Below are positions 48,001 to 61,500 of a stretch of DNA of 64,000 bases, piece by piece. Made by a program: the position numbers and the translations under genes. This stretch comes from Nematostella vectensis (Eukaryota; Cnidaria; Anthozoa; Actiniaria; Edwardsiidae): contig NC_064040.1 of NCBI RefSeq assembly GCF_932526225.1, forward strand, positions 4,523,681 through 4,587,680, given 5' to 3'. Numbering within the stretch: the stretch's first letter is position 1; the number at the start of each line of letters is the position of its first letter. The notes beneath the pieces are model-generated. The model was not told the DNA's origin. It worked only from the letters and a program-made list of their open reading frames with translations, and searched no databases.

Positions 48001-48009
48001 ACAATGAAA

Positions 48010-48120
48010 AAAAAGGGATCCCCCTCCCGTTTAGGGCTGCCAGAAAGCCATATGTAACAAAAAAAAATTACCCCCTTCCCCCTTTGTCACTCAACGAAAC
48101 CTCTCTCCGCCCCTGATTCC
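48010..48120. repeat. Dispersed repeat, copy 3
   Basis: TGCCAGAAAGCCATATGTAAC followed by an A run, then CCCCCTTTGTCACTCAACGAAA; matches the block order of the copies at 21750 and 28820. Confidence 0.65.
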
Positions 48121-49560
48121 TTGCTCCCCTTTTTGCTCACCTCCGTTCTCAGTTTTCGGTGAAGTCCGTATTCCTTCCTATCCCTTGTTCCTCTTTGCCC
48201 ATCCCTTTTCATTTCTCCGTTGTTCTAGTCAAGGCTTTATTCCTTGCTCTCCCCCGTCCTCAGTTTTCGGTCAAGTCCGTATTCCCTGTCGACCTCGCTC
48301 ACCCTTTGCCCATTCCTTATCGGTTATCTTAATTTGTATTTATCTGGGCGTACGAAGTTGCAGTCAAAGCATTCAGAAGCTGAATGAGGGCGTGGTCCCT
48401 CATCCCCGTGAAGATTTCATAGCTCCCGCTTTTGGGTTTTTTAATTGGCGTCAATGCGTCAGACTTTTGAGAATATTACACGATCCTCTGTCATCCTCGA
48501 TCTGAAATAGGACTTCAGTCGTCGCGTGGCACTGAACGACATAACAATATGTTTGGAAATCATCTGTAGACTACCATGATTAAGAAAATTATAGTTATTC
48601 TCCTCCTCATATATATAAAACTACGTGCATAAAAATGAATGAATAAACTTGATTTTTTCCCCTCGTTATGGCTTATGCAAGATCGCCATTTTTTTTTTTT
48701 TTTTTTTTTTTTTTGCAGTCCAGTGACCGCAGGCCTATAGGCTGCGTACGCCCCAGTTTATCAAATACTCTAAATATTCTGAAGGAATAAAGTGAGGCAC
48801 CGAACACAGGCTCACTACCATTTTAACCCGGGTGCACCAAAAAAATAAAAAATGTTTGCTACCCTTTCTCATCGGAGAAAGAGTAAAACAAAAAAGCCAG
48901 CCCCGTTTCTATTCCAGGCTTTCTATTCAAGTTAAAATGAGCCGTTCATTCTTCTATAAACAAAATCTTAATAATAATCGTACTTGCTTGTTGTGTCTCC
49001 AATGTAGTCCGAATGGGATAAGCTTGGGCGAGTTACCCTGTTTGAGGGGAGGGGGGGGGGGGCTTAGAGTCAAAACGTAAAAACGTAGCCTGATCACACA
49101 CTATGGGCTTGGGGTACATATGAAGGCGTGTGTGCATCGGACTACATCTTTCTCGAAATGACTTATATTGATCCCAGAAAAATCTTCCATTCCAAAGTTT
49201 CCACGAAAGGAATTGGATATTCCCAGAAGGGGGAGCATTTGATATTAGGGTTAAAAAACCCGCACTAGAGTTTATTTTGGCCGCTTCCAGGTGTGGTAAG
49301 GAAAGGAAAGTGACAATATATGTGTGTACTACAAGTACTGTCAATAATTTTCCGTATATGCAGGCAAAAAAGGGTGTACATTGAGACAGCAAGAATAAAG
49401 GGTGCATAAGATGGGAGGGGGGCGGAGTGTGTTGATCGTGTGCGGGAGTGTCTGACTCCTTGTGTATGGGAGGGAGGGGTGGTAGAGTGGGTCATAGAAG
49501 TGATGACTCATACCCCAAGAAAATATTCCATCCCCAATAACAACCAAAAATGCAGATATT
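48121..49560. other. Intergenic, with T-run near 48690 and G-run near 49050
   Basis: No gene recognised. The T run (about 26 nt, 48688-48713) and G run (49048-49061) are the only clear features. Confidence 0.45.
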
Positions 49561-49577
49561 TAAGGGTTCAGCTGCCA

Positions 49578-51447
49578 TTTATTCACATGAAATAAATTAG
49601 ATGGCACTGTTAAAATATGGTGCTCAAAACGATAGCATAGTTAAAAATAAGACATTCCAATTCACAGCATATTCTACAGGCTATTGTACAGCTTTCACTT
49701 TTGCATTACCTTACAAAAGTGTTTTTTTCTACTAGCTTGATAATGTTATCCATGTTAGTTCTGTTAAGTTATTTTATAATAATACCCATGTCCATCATTA
49801 AGGACAGACAATTTATCTAGTACAGGTATAGATATACGCATTTTGGATCATTTGCAGAAGATCTCCTTGTATAGGATATAACAGACATGGAATATGAATA
49901 TCCACCAATGAGAGTATTGTATGACAGGGTATAAGAATGCTTAGTAGCCTAAGTAAGGCTTCCCAGGACAGACATAAACAGCTAATAGTTTCAAACCATT
50001 GATTTGTCTATGCACATTACAGACTATAATGTAGATATAGTTTATGTACAGTAATTCATACCAGTATCAATGAAATAGAAATAAAAAAAATGTGTACAAG
50101 TTTAACAAAACAATAATTAAATAAAAAATATCAATATAGTATAATTATAGATTAACGCTATGACTTTTATATGTTTAAAGTGCAGTTTGTATGGTGATTG
50201 CATTAGGGGAGCTCAATAATTGAGAATTCTATAAAAATAGCATTGATTTCATTGAATGCTTTATAATCTTGGCAACACATTTTACTGTAGCCATGGCTCC
50301 TACCTATGATTGGATAAAACCAGTTCTTATTAGGATTTTAATTAAAATGTTATTCACTGAGAAATAAGTATATTTCTTTCCTCAATATACATCTAATTTG
50401 CTAATAGTCTGTGTTGATAATATAGATATGAATTTTACATAGTAGCTCAGCATAGAACTATTATCAACAAATGCCTTTTCTAGCATGTCTCAATGCCAAA
50501 TGGCAATGAACTTAATACAAGGTCACATTAAGATTATTGCAAAAAAAAAGAAACAAATCCGTTTTTACTATATACCACAGTCCAAACAGCTGCAGTGGCT
50601 AACAAAAATATCTCCTATCACTCACTTAAGAAAGTTAGAAGAAATGACACTTCCATTCTCTTTTTCCATATCTTATCAGTGGCCATCTAACGATTATAAA
50701 TATCTCAATATACACAAGGAAAACTAAATACTTTACATCCTACTACCTTCAATACATTAGATGGTTAAAATGGACCCCACATGAAAATGCTCACATATGG
50801 GTGGGTAATGTATCAATTTTTAAAAGCTTTTCGGCAACTTCTTTAAAAGCTAAACACAAAATTGGTTTGTTATTGGTAGCAAATCAAGGAATAAATAATA
50901 AGGCATATGCTAGAAGGTTGGTGCATGTTATCCATGTTTATCCCATTTAATGGATTAATTGAGAAGTTAGCAACCAAGGACACACAACCCTTTACTGGTG
51001 ACAGGCATATTCCCAATTAGAGAGAATTCTCACATTTATGCCACCGTTTAGCCCACTTATTATTATTAGTGGCCACTCTGCTATAATTATACACCCTCAC
51101 AAAAGAGCTTATTCTATCATTAGTATATCAGGATATATATATTATTCAAGTCTTTGTCTGATTTGAGTTCACTCATCAGAATGTATATATACTCAGAATG
51201 ATGGGTAAAAAGCCATGAGCTACCAATAAACATACATTGAAAAACATGGCAAAAAAGATACTAAAATACTCTGACAATTTCAATCTTCCTTATTGCCATC
51301 AGATCCATATTTTTTTCACTAGAGAAAATATGATAGAGAATGAGAATGAATTGTTATAAAGTTTTGGTTAAAAGATTAAAAATAAATCACTCACAATGTA
51401 TCGTATGTTGTGGAATTATGGGAGAGGACTATTGGGAAGATTGCATG
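49578..51447 (-). other. Possible long 3' UTR of the ARID4 gene
   Basis: AATAAA is present on the minus strand (49583-49578), and the region back to the stop codon at 51448 is a uniform AT-rich, repeat-poor block. A 3' UTR of about 1.9 kb would fit, but no transcript evidence is available here and internal signals may be used instead. Confidence 0.3.
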
Positions 51448-52539
51448 CTATCTACACTCGACTTGAGGAGGAGTAGGTGATACACAGCTAGATGACTTGT
51501 GATTGCTTTCTTGTAAGGCAGAATCCGCTTCATGTTCTGATAAGAAACATGGGGAATTTCAGTTTGCGAACAGACAGGCAGACAGAAACAGTACATCATA
51601 TAGGAGATGATTTTTACCTTCTCTCTTTTTCTTTAATCTTTTCCTTCTGCGGTCAATGGTGGCAACCTCAGCTTTTAATGATCCATAAAGTTTTCTCATC
51701 TCCTTTATTTTCTCTTGTAAAAGTCGTATTCTCTCTGAGCTATCTTTGTTTGCTTTTATCATAACTGCAATTAAAATTTAGCAACTCTTAGTAACAGCAT
51801 TTGGTTCTTGTCCTTTACAACTGCAATTAAATTCTACTATAGACATTGAATGGTTCTTGTCTTGTCGCACTAATGGTTCTGAATAATTTCCAAGCAGGAA
51901 TCTCTTGTCAAGTGCTGGTAGCCAATGCAATTAGCAATTTAAGGTAAAATTACACAATATTTTACTCTTGCAAATGCTTATAACATTAATTGTCAGTACT
52001 TAAGAAGGAAGTTTTGCTCTGAGAAAAATGTAATAGCTGTACATAGAAAGAAAGGAAGTGTTGTTTTTGTGAATACATGGTTGTTGAGAGGAACTCAAAA
52101 TTGTCCAATGAAAATTGGTAAATAAATACTGAAAAATGACAACATTAAATAAATAGGGAATGGCCCAATTGTTTGAGAAACTGTGCTCTCAGTGTAACAA
52201 AAGGCATCAGGTACTGACCTAGCTCAGCATCAAAATTGATTCTCGGTCGAGAGGGTGAGGGTCTGGAGGCAGGAGAGTTGGCTATTCCTGGACTAGCTGG
52301 GATGTCGCTACCAGTGCTGTCATTCCCAGAATGGTGCCTCTGCTTTTTCTTTTCTCTTCTCCTTCTGTGCCGCCTGTGTTTGTCGTCAGAATTTTTCTTG
52401 TCTGATTTGCTATCATGTCTGGGTCTGCTAGTGTGCTTTTCTGGTTTCTCTTTAGTAGACTCGCATTCATCTTTACTGCTGGATGTGCTACCTGTTAGAT
52501 AAATGTAATAAAATTGCTTTGGCATTTTGAATTATTATC

Positions 52540-52594
<55 letters not shown>

Positions 52595-55500
52595 GTAATA
52601 GTAATAGTAATAGTAATAGTAATAGTAATAGTAATAGTAATAGTAATAGTAATAGTAATAGTAATAGTAATAATAATAATAACAATAATAATAATAATAT
52701 ATGTATTTATAAAGAGCTTAAACAATATATGTACACTACATATTCTAAAGAGCTAAAACAGAGCAAAAACTAAATATAAAAATGAATTATTGTGTGTAAA
52801 CTAGGAATGACAGGTTCCAGGCCAGTATGATTGATATTTCCAAAGTTTGACATTTCCTAGGATGATTGAACAATCAAGGTATAAGATATTTTTCTGTAGG
52901 GCAATATGCCATTCTGTAATGCTGTAATTCCAGGGGTCAAATGGGAATGTCAGACTACCAATAAGCCAATCACTGCATGCGCACAGTCGTTGCCATATAC
53001 CGTAATGATAGATTGAGATATCCCTAGAACCAAGACGAATCTACACAAAATCACATACCATTTGGACTGGACGACTGAGAGTTGTCCTTCTGATTATTCT
53101 CAGACTCAGACTTGTTCTCTTCCACTCCTTCCTGTGGCTGTTGCTCTTCGATGCGGCCATTCATACTGCAGAACTTGTCAGCATCAGCACTGGTGCTCCC
53201 TTCAGAGTGTGGCGCAGCTGCTGGAGTCTCACTTGGAACATTTTCACCTAATAACTTCTCAATCTTAATATCCTCCAAGTCCTTCTCCTCTTCAACCTTG
53301 ACTTTCTTGACAGGAGGAGCATCAGGGTCATCTTCTTGCAAAGAGTAGTCTGAGTTCATGGATGCCGGGGAGCTCAGGCTTCTAATCAAACCATTCAGTA
53401 CTCGCCTGCTTTTCTTTCTACCTCCCTGTTCCTTTGGCTTTTCTGGTTCCTTTTTCTCATGCTCGTTATCATTACTTGTCGGTTCTTGGGGATCAGGAAC
53501 AATCACCTCCTTGTCCTCTTTCTTGGAGCAAGTTAGAGGGGCATCTTCCTTCTCAAATGCTTGGTCAAAACTCTTCACAACATTTTCCTCTAGTGAAGGC
53601 TTCTTGTCAGGAATGGGAACTAGGGGCTTGACCTCTTCAGCTTTGTCACAATCTTAAATAAAAATCACAAAAAAACTATTACTTACTGTGTACATTAACA
53701 ACTTTAGGGTTGTTACATAATTATACAAGAATGTACTGCATTTGTAGGTACTGTATATCAAGTTTAAAAAATAAGAGACATTTATTCAGAAACTCATCTG
53801 AAAGGATCTTGTCCAGATCATATGTATCAAATTAAACTAATAACAAAAATACTGTCTTTTACAGTACAAAAATATTACAAATATTTTCATGAAAATAGCT
53901 TTGTGTGATTGTGGCTTGAACAACATGTTTTGCTGTCCTATGATCCTTTTAGAATCATCTTTTTCTTCCACTGAATATCCATGATATGTCTCTCTAAATG
54001 TTTTTGCAATCTGTGTACATGAGTTTCGATCCATGCTGTCACGAATGTACACAGATTGGTGCAGATGTAAGAGGTAGTGCAAGGAAACAGGCATTTTTTG
54101 CAAGCAACTTTTAGCTTTAGTATAACTTACCAGTTGGCTCTGGAGTCACTGATTTTTGCTGTCTTTTTGTCGGTGGACTACGCCCAGATGAAAGGGCATC
54201 ACCTTAAAAAGCACATTAAAACTTTGTTGTTAGGTAAAATACATTTCTGTTTTAGTCTTACATGTATCTTTATCATAAGGATGTAATAAAGTATTTTTGA
54301 GTTTTCAAAAGGGCATTTAAATATTAAATACCATTATTTATTTATAAGCTTATCCTGAACAATTATATTTATTCATACCAATATGTTATCATGCCATCAC
54401 TTTTACCTTCAGATGTTCCATTAGCTGACTCTGGCAAAGAGTTCCTCTCAGAGCGTGTGCGCCGTGACACTGTTCCAGGGGAAGCGGCCGAAGTCACCGA
54501 GGGTGATGCAGATCTTGTAGGTGCTTTATTCCCATTGGTGGGTGCATTTTTGCCATTAGAAGCCTTGCCGGCGCCACTGTTGGGAGGAATCAGCTTCCCC
54601 TTCTTGTGCATCGCTTTCTGAAGATTTCTACCCATTGGCTTTGGTGGGAATTTTGGTCTTGCTACCTCAATCCCTCTTACCATAAAGGTTCCCTTTTTTC
54701 TGGATTGGCATGTGCTCTTGCCGACAACACGATCTGGGCTTATCCACTCATCGTATCTAAAGGTATTAGGGTTACAAAATCCCCAGTTATCTTTTGCATG
54801 GTTGTAAAATATCAGAATGGGTGAGGGATGTTGGCAAAGAGAACACAGAAATGGGCCAATTAAGAGGAAAGTTTACCCTGCCCTAGCCACAACAGCACAT
54901 TTTGAACCCTGTCCTGGCCACACTCTTAGCACCCTGTCCTGGCCACACACGTAGCATCCTGTCCTGGCCACACTCTCAGCACCCTGTCCTGGCCACACTC
55001 TTAGCACCCTGTCCTAGGCACACTCTTAGCACCCTGTCCTGGCAACACTCATAGCACCCTGTCCTGGCAACACTCATAGCACCCTGTCCAAGCCACACTC
55101 TTAGCACACTGTCCTGGCCACACTCTTAGCACCCTGTCCTAGCCACACTCGTAGCACCCTGTCCTAGCCACACTCTTAGCACCCTGTCCTAGCCGCACTC
55201 TTAGCACCCTGTCCAGGCCACACTCTTAGCACCCTGTCCAGGCCACACACGTAGCACCCTGTCCTGGCCACACCCTTAGCACCCTGTCCTGGCCACACTC
55301 TTAGCACCCTGTCCTGGCCACACTCTTAGCACCATGTCCTAGCAACACTCTTAGCACTCTGTCCTGGCCACACTCTTAGCACCCTGTCCTAGCCGCACTC
55401 TTAGCACCCTGTACTGGCCACGTTCTAAGCACCCTGTCCTAGCCACAATCATAACACCCTGTCCTGGCCACACTCTTAGCACCCTGTCCTAGCCGCACTC

Positions 55501-58500
55501 TTAGCACCCTGTACTGGCCGCACTCTTAGCACCCTGTACTGGCCACACTCTTAGCACCCTGTCCTGGCCACACTCTTAGCACCCTGTCCTAGCCACACCC
55601 TTAGCACCATGTCCTAGAACACTTGTAGCACCCTGTCCAAGCCACACTCTTAGCACCATGTCCTAGCTGCACTCTTAGCACCCTGTACTGGCCACACTCT
55701 TAGCACCCTGTCCTAGCCACACCTTTAGCATCCAGTCCTAGGCACACTCTTAGCACCCTGTCCTAGGCACACTCTTAGCACCCTGTCCTGGCCACACTCT
55801 TAGCACCATGTCCTAGCAACACTCTTAGCACCATGTCCTAGCAACACTCTTAGCATCCTGTCGTAGCACAAACAGTAACTTAAAGAATTGATGTGACACT
55901 ATTGTTTAAAAAATAAACAACACATTGACAAACCTGTTATTCCATCCAGCATAATGAATCAGAAAAAGAATACCCTCCTCTGCATTCTCATCAATTGTTG
56001 TAATCTGTTGACGGAGTAATTGATTATTAGTTCTGAAACCAATGTCCTTCTGTTGAGATATCATGAGTGTTATGACTAGTAAAATGACAGACAAGCTATA
56101 GAATAACTAGGTGGTCTGCATAAGGGTGTTGAAAAATGGGAAACAGATGAACGTGAGGTTGAGATGGTATATGTTAAATGCCTCTTCTAAAATTATTTTG
56201 CTCAGACATAGGGCAAATACTCGAAATCTCAGGGAAACTACTAAGAGGTGTAAGAAATTAAGGAGGACAATCAGATAAATACTTTATTTGCCAAGAAGAC
56301 TCCCTAGTTTTACAATCCACAAACAAGTATATGCGGTGGACTAGCCACGTAAGCTAAGGACTAACTTGTCCATGTAAGCCTAGTGACTTACCTTGGCCTC
56401 GTAGATAAGCTGATTGCGTCCACGCCCGTATTTGACTTGGATCTTGTCACCCACATTATAATCCTTTGGATCCTCAGGGCAGTAATCAGACCTGGACTCA
56501 CTGATGTCAGACAGGCTGCCAGGACTGTTCACCACATCCACCGCAAGCTCAGACTCAGGTGACGTCACTTCATCATCAATATCCACCTCTGAGTCTATGC
56601 TTTCATCATGATGAGAGCTAGACTCATCCTCTCCTCTCCTCCTTGAAGCGTCTCTCTTGTCAACTGAGAGGTCATCGCTGCTGTCTGGTGTTGGGGGCTG
56701 GTTGGGAGTGGAAGGTTTACTATTAGGTTTTCCCTTGTTATTAGGTGTGGTAGCTCGCTTGCTGGGCGTGGCCTTACTAGGGGTGGGGACTCTGGAGGGT
56801 TTACCAGTAGGAGAGCTCCTATCAGGAAGAATCAACTTGTCTGGTTTCTTTGGCCCTGCAGGTTTACTCTCTGGCATTGAAACTGGTTTTACTCGTTTAT
56901 CTGGCTTGTCAGGAGTGGCAGGTTTATCTGGCTTGCTGTTTTTCATGGACCGGTCCAGCCTAGTCCGTGAGGAACTTCTTTCCCTTGGATGAGGGGCCTC
57001 TGTTTTCTCATCTTCCGTGGGTTTGCCTCGCATGCTTGTGTTTCTTTCACGGGTGGAACTATCAACGTTATCCTCGTCTGGCTCTTGATTGGGTTTTCCA
57101 AGTTGGTGTTCTTCATATGGTTGTAAGTACCTTAGAATAAAACATTCAAAGTTTATGATTTCTCAGGTGAAGGTGAGAAACTCTTTTGTGTTTGTTTACG
57201 TTTGAAAATACAATGGTCTAAACAAACATACTTGAATTAAAGCTGCTGCTATATTGACAATATTTGATTACAAGTACAAGGGAAGTGTAACAGTGGCACG
57301 CTTGGCCTGAGCCTGGACTCAGTAAAATCACTGATTACTCACTTTTTATAAGCCATTTTAATGTGATGAGACGCACTAGGAGGCATAATAGCAATTCCCA
57401 TCTTGGAGTAGAGATTTCTCCATTGTTGTTGATTGGTGACCTCTTCCATTCCACCAAATTCCTGCACCAGCACATAGAGTTTGTACAAGTCCAGATCCTG
57501 GTTACCCAGCACTGGAGGACGAGTGATTGGGGTTCCTATTTTAGAAAGATAGCATGCTTTAGTCCAGTATATATTGGCAATAGTTTTCCCAGGCTTAGAT
57601 TCTGTGTATAGCCTGAAAATAACCTACCTGTAGGCCTTGATAGTTTTTCTGGCACGAAAACACCAAAAACACAGAGTTCTTATAACCTGGCCGCCATCTT
57701 GGTTAATGAGCTCTGCAGGGGGAGGAGGAGGAAAAATGTGCGGGGCAGGGGGAGGGGGAGAGGGGGAAAAGAACGCCTACAGGATGTTTCAACACGTGAC
57801 GGAAAATTGACAGCTAAATAACATGTGACATAATCATTGTTGATTATTAATCAGATTTGATTCTTGAATTCAAAACAAAACAAACTCGCGTAGATAGAGC
57901 TAAAATCTTAGCGCTGCGCAAAGGTAATAATGCAACATGTAGCTAGTCGCCCTAAAAGGTAAAAATAGCACCTAAGACTGTTGAATTACTTGCAAACGAC
58001 CTTTGCTAGGCCAACAAGGGAAAACTTATACAGAGTCTTCAAGAACACAAGAATATTACGACAAGAAATTCCTTGCCGGGAGTTGTGTGAGGAATTGAGG
58101 TTTTATGTGCCTGGTGCAACAAATGCAACGAAGCTGTCTGTAAGCCATGCGGAAGGATTCTTAGAAGAACACATACGTTTAATTTTAAATTAAAAGTCGC
58201 ACTTACAAACAAGAATAGAGATAACGAACCGTAGCCGAACAGCGGTTCCTAAATCTTCAAAAATCCCACTAGTCAACTCTGCTGCAGAATCTAAGTGGGC
58301 ATATTACAAGAACAGCAGAGTTTGTGCTATGTTTTTTTTTTGAGAGGCAATGTCAGAAACGGTAAAAATGATGCTTTTACCGAACCATGTCGGCAACACA
58401 GCCATCACATCTTTAGCTTCTAACAAGGCTTTCACAGCTGCCTCCTGTTTTTGCCTTTAAATAACGGATTTGTCTTTCCAATGAAGAAAATTTAGAGCTT

Positions 58501-61500
58501 TTTGTATCACTTCATCAGTAATTGCCACGTTAAATCAGCGCTGTAGGGCGAACGTGATAAAGCTATGGAGTGATGAGTGATGGAAGGTCATTAGGCAATA
58601 AGATCGCTTTGTCCGTATATGGACGAAGTTTGAAATCAATCAACGAAAAAGGTGAGACATCCTGTAGGCATTCTTTTCCCCCTCCCCCTCCCCCTGCCCT
58701 GTGCATTTTTCCTCCTTCTCCCCCTACGGAGCGCATTATCCAAGATGGCGGCCGGGTTATGCAAACTCCTTGTCTTCGGGGTTTTCGTGCCTAAAAAAAT
58801 TATCAAAGCCTACAGGTAGGCTACCTGAAAACTTCAGAAAAGCTGTAGAATAACAAGGTGGTCTTTGTAGGCTCAGGGACACTAGAGAAAAAAAATATCA
58901 ACACAAGGCTGGAGTGGTATGATTTACATTTCTGAACAGAGTAGCTGAGCTGACATTTTTGCTCTAACGAATGGCCAACACTCAAAACCTATTAAGCAAA
59001 ACTACCCTGTTTACACAGAGGCAAAAAACATACCATTTCATCCTTGTGTTGATTTATTTCCGTTGATTTATAACCCTTGTACTGTAAGGTTGGGCTGTCT
59101 GTGAACTGGTTAATAGCAGGCCATACAGTACATTACCGTATGGCCAGCACAGAGAAAGTAACACTTTGCTATGAAAAAATTCTAAAAATCCCATATAATT
59201 AAATTTTCACTGTCGTCGTTTGCTTGGGTCGTAACGGAAATTATGGAGCCACAAATTTCTCCATCATTTTATGCCAGCTCACTCAGGCAATAAGAGCTAT
59301 GTATGTATCCCAGGTGAATGATTTAGGTGTATGGTGGCGTAATACTTACGTCTATCGTCCATGAATGCAGTTAGTTTTGTCATGAACTCTTTCTTCTCGT
59401 CTTCGTCATCTTCACTCCCCTCCTCGGAAGACTGCTTTTCTAGCTTTGCTTTTCCTGTGTCCTCATCCTTCATTATCACCTCTGACTTGTTCCCTTCCCA
59501 GATAGATGGGATACGCCCAGTTTCCAGATATGCAATGGCCCGATCAATAGCTGAGGTGAAGAGAGGCGGTTAGTTTGATCTTTCTACTTAATAGGGTTTA
59601 TATTTGAGTTTTGGTAGCCAAAATATGGCAAAATCATTTTCGAAAGAATAAATCACTTATGGAATTCATACAAAGCTTTTTTTATTTTTTAATAGTATTT
59701 TTTTATACGTAGCTGAGGAGCACAAGTTCAGTTTAGTTTTTATAAACCCCTCTTTAAATAATGTTTTATCATTTTATTAATTGTTATCACTATACATACC
59801 AGCCTTGGTGACTCTGTTTTCTGTTCGAATGGCAGTACTAACAGGTTCTTCATCCTTAGAGAAATCCTTTGTATCACGTACATTGACAATATGACTGCAA
59901 TATGACATAGAGAAATCAATGGCGCCAGTAATGTTAACCTCGATATAATAAAATGGCAAGGGATCAAAAGATTGCAGTGTTATATTTCTATGAAATGGTT
60001 ACTTCCAGATAACTTCACATATATTTTATGGTTGGCAGGACCAGAAATCAATATCGTTATACCAAGATTGTTTCAAATTGATGATGAGCACTACAATAGA
60101 GCAGAGAACTATTGCTTTGTGATAGAAATCTTGATTAACTAGACTTACTAGTTGCCATCTTTGAAGGATCTTGCTAGGCAGTGGTCTTTAGATTTGATAA
60201 ACTCCATGTTATCTGAGCTTGGACTCACTCCCTGTCAGACATTAAATGTACAATCATCAGTCAAAGTATATAATCAGAAAATAAAATTTGAAATTCCATT
60301 TTAATTCTTCAAAACTCCATTAAATAAAGAAGTCCAGCAAGAATAGAGTTCACTGAGAATGAGTGTTTCGAAAAAAGAGTGAACTTACTTACCAAAGCTG
60401 GAAACCAGTGGGATTTCCGTTTAGTCCCTCGCTCAACTACAACAACCTACAAAAAATGGACAGTTTGGACATGGCCATCACATGCTTACATACTCGGTCC
60501 TTATCGAGTGACCAGAAAATCTCACAACCTCACGGATATCTAGAAAACACATTAGAAGCAAGTAAATATATCTTTAGGTGACCAGAATTTAGCTGTTTAA
60601 TAAATATTTAGAAAACACTTAGTAAAAAAGTGAACAGTTCCTATGGTTGACCAGTTATTCATCACCCAATATTTGCTTCCCTCTGAAATAGCAGCAAAGT
60701 GCAATGACAATAGAAATCCCGAACACTCACCTTTCCAACAATGCTATCATTGAAGAGACATTTCTTTTTCACTACTGGTGCTGGAGATTCTGCTTCATTT
60801 TCAGAATCATCAATACTACAGAAAACAAAACAAAAACTGCTTAGAAACACAGCAAGCACACTTTTGTAGTGGTCACGGGAAAACACCTTCACACTAGTTA
60901 AACAAATAGGGGAACAAACTAACTCAATGATAAATTTTTTTTAGAGGATAAAGCAAAGAAAGGAGTTGGACTACTGATCATGTGAAAATTTAGATTTAGC
61001 ACTGATAAAATAAAGTTATTATAAAATTGTTTAAATTTTGTAAAATGGGAATGGTAAACAGGAATTAAAATGGATGAGAAACTAAAGTTACATTTCTCTA
61101 ATCATCAGTGCATAGTGGGAGTGAATAATGAAAATGATACAAAAGAAAATCAAGCAGAAAGAGAAATGACAGTAATAAGTGATCCCCTTGCTGATAGATG
61201 TTATTGTTATAAAATACATGACTGTTGAACACCAGCTCAACTCCATCAAATCTTGAATGAGACATTTAATTGTACCTTGCACTTTGTTGACTCAATCTTC
61301 TCTTTTTACGCTTTTTCCCATTCTGAAAATCAATCACAATGGTGAGGATTATAACAACTATGCAGTGATCTGCATTGCTATGACAGAAAAAGAAGTGAAA
61401 ATAACCACACTGCAGCTTTTCCCACAAGTCATGTTCTGTTTTGGAAGTATGGGAATGTCATACTTTGCATGCTCCTAATAAAGATGAACTCTATATAAGC

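Noticed and set aside
52488..52756. Poly-Leu and poly-Ile frames
   Set aside because: AAT/AATAGT microsatellite translated in various phases.
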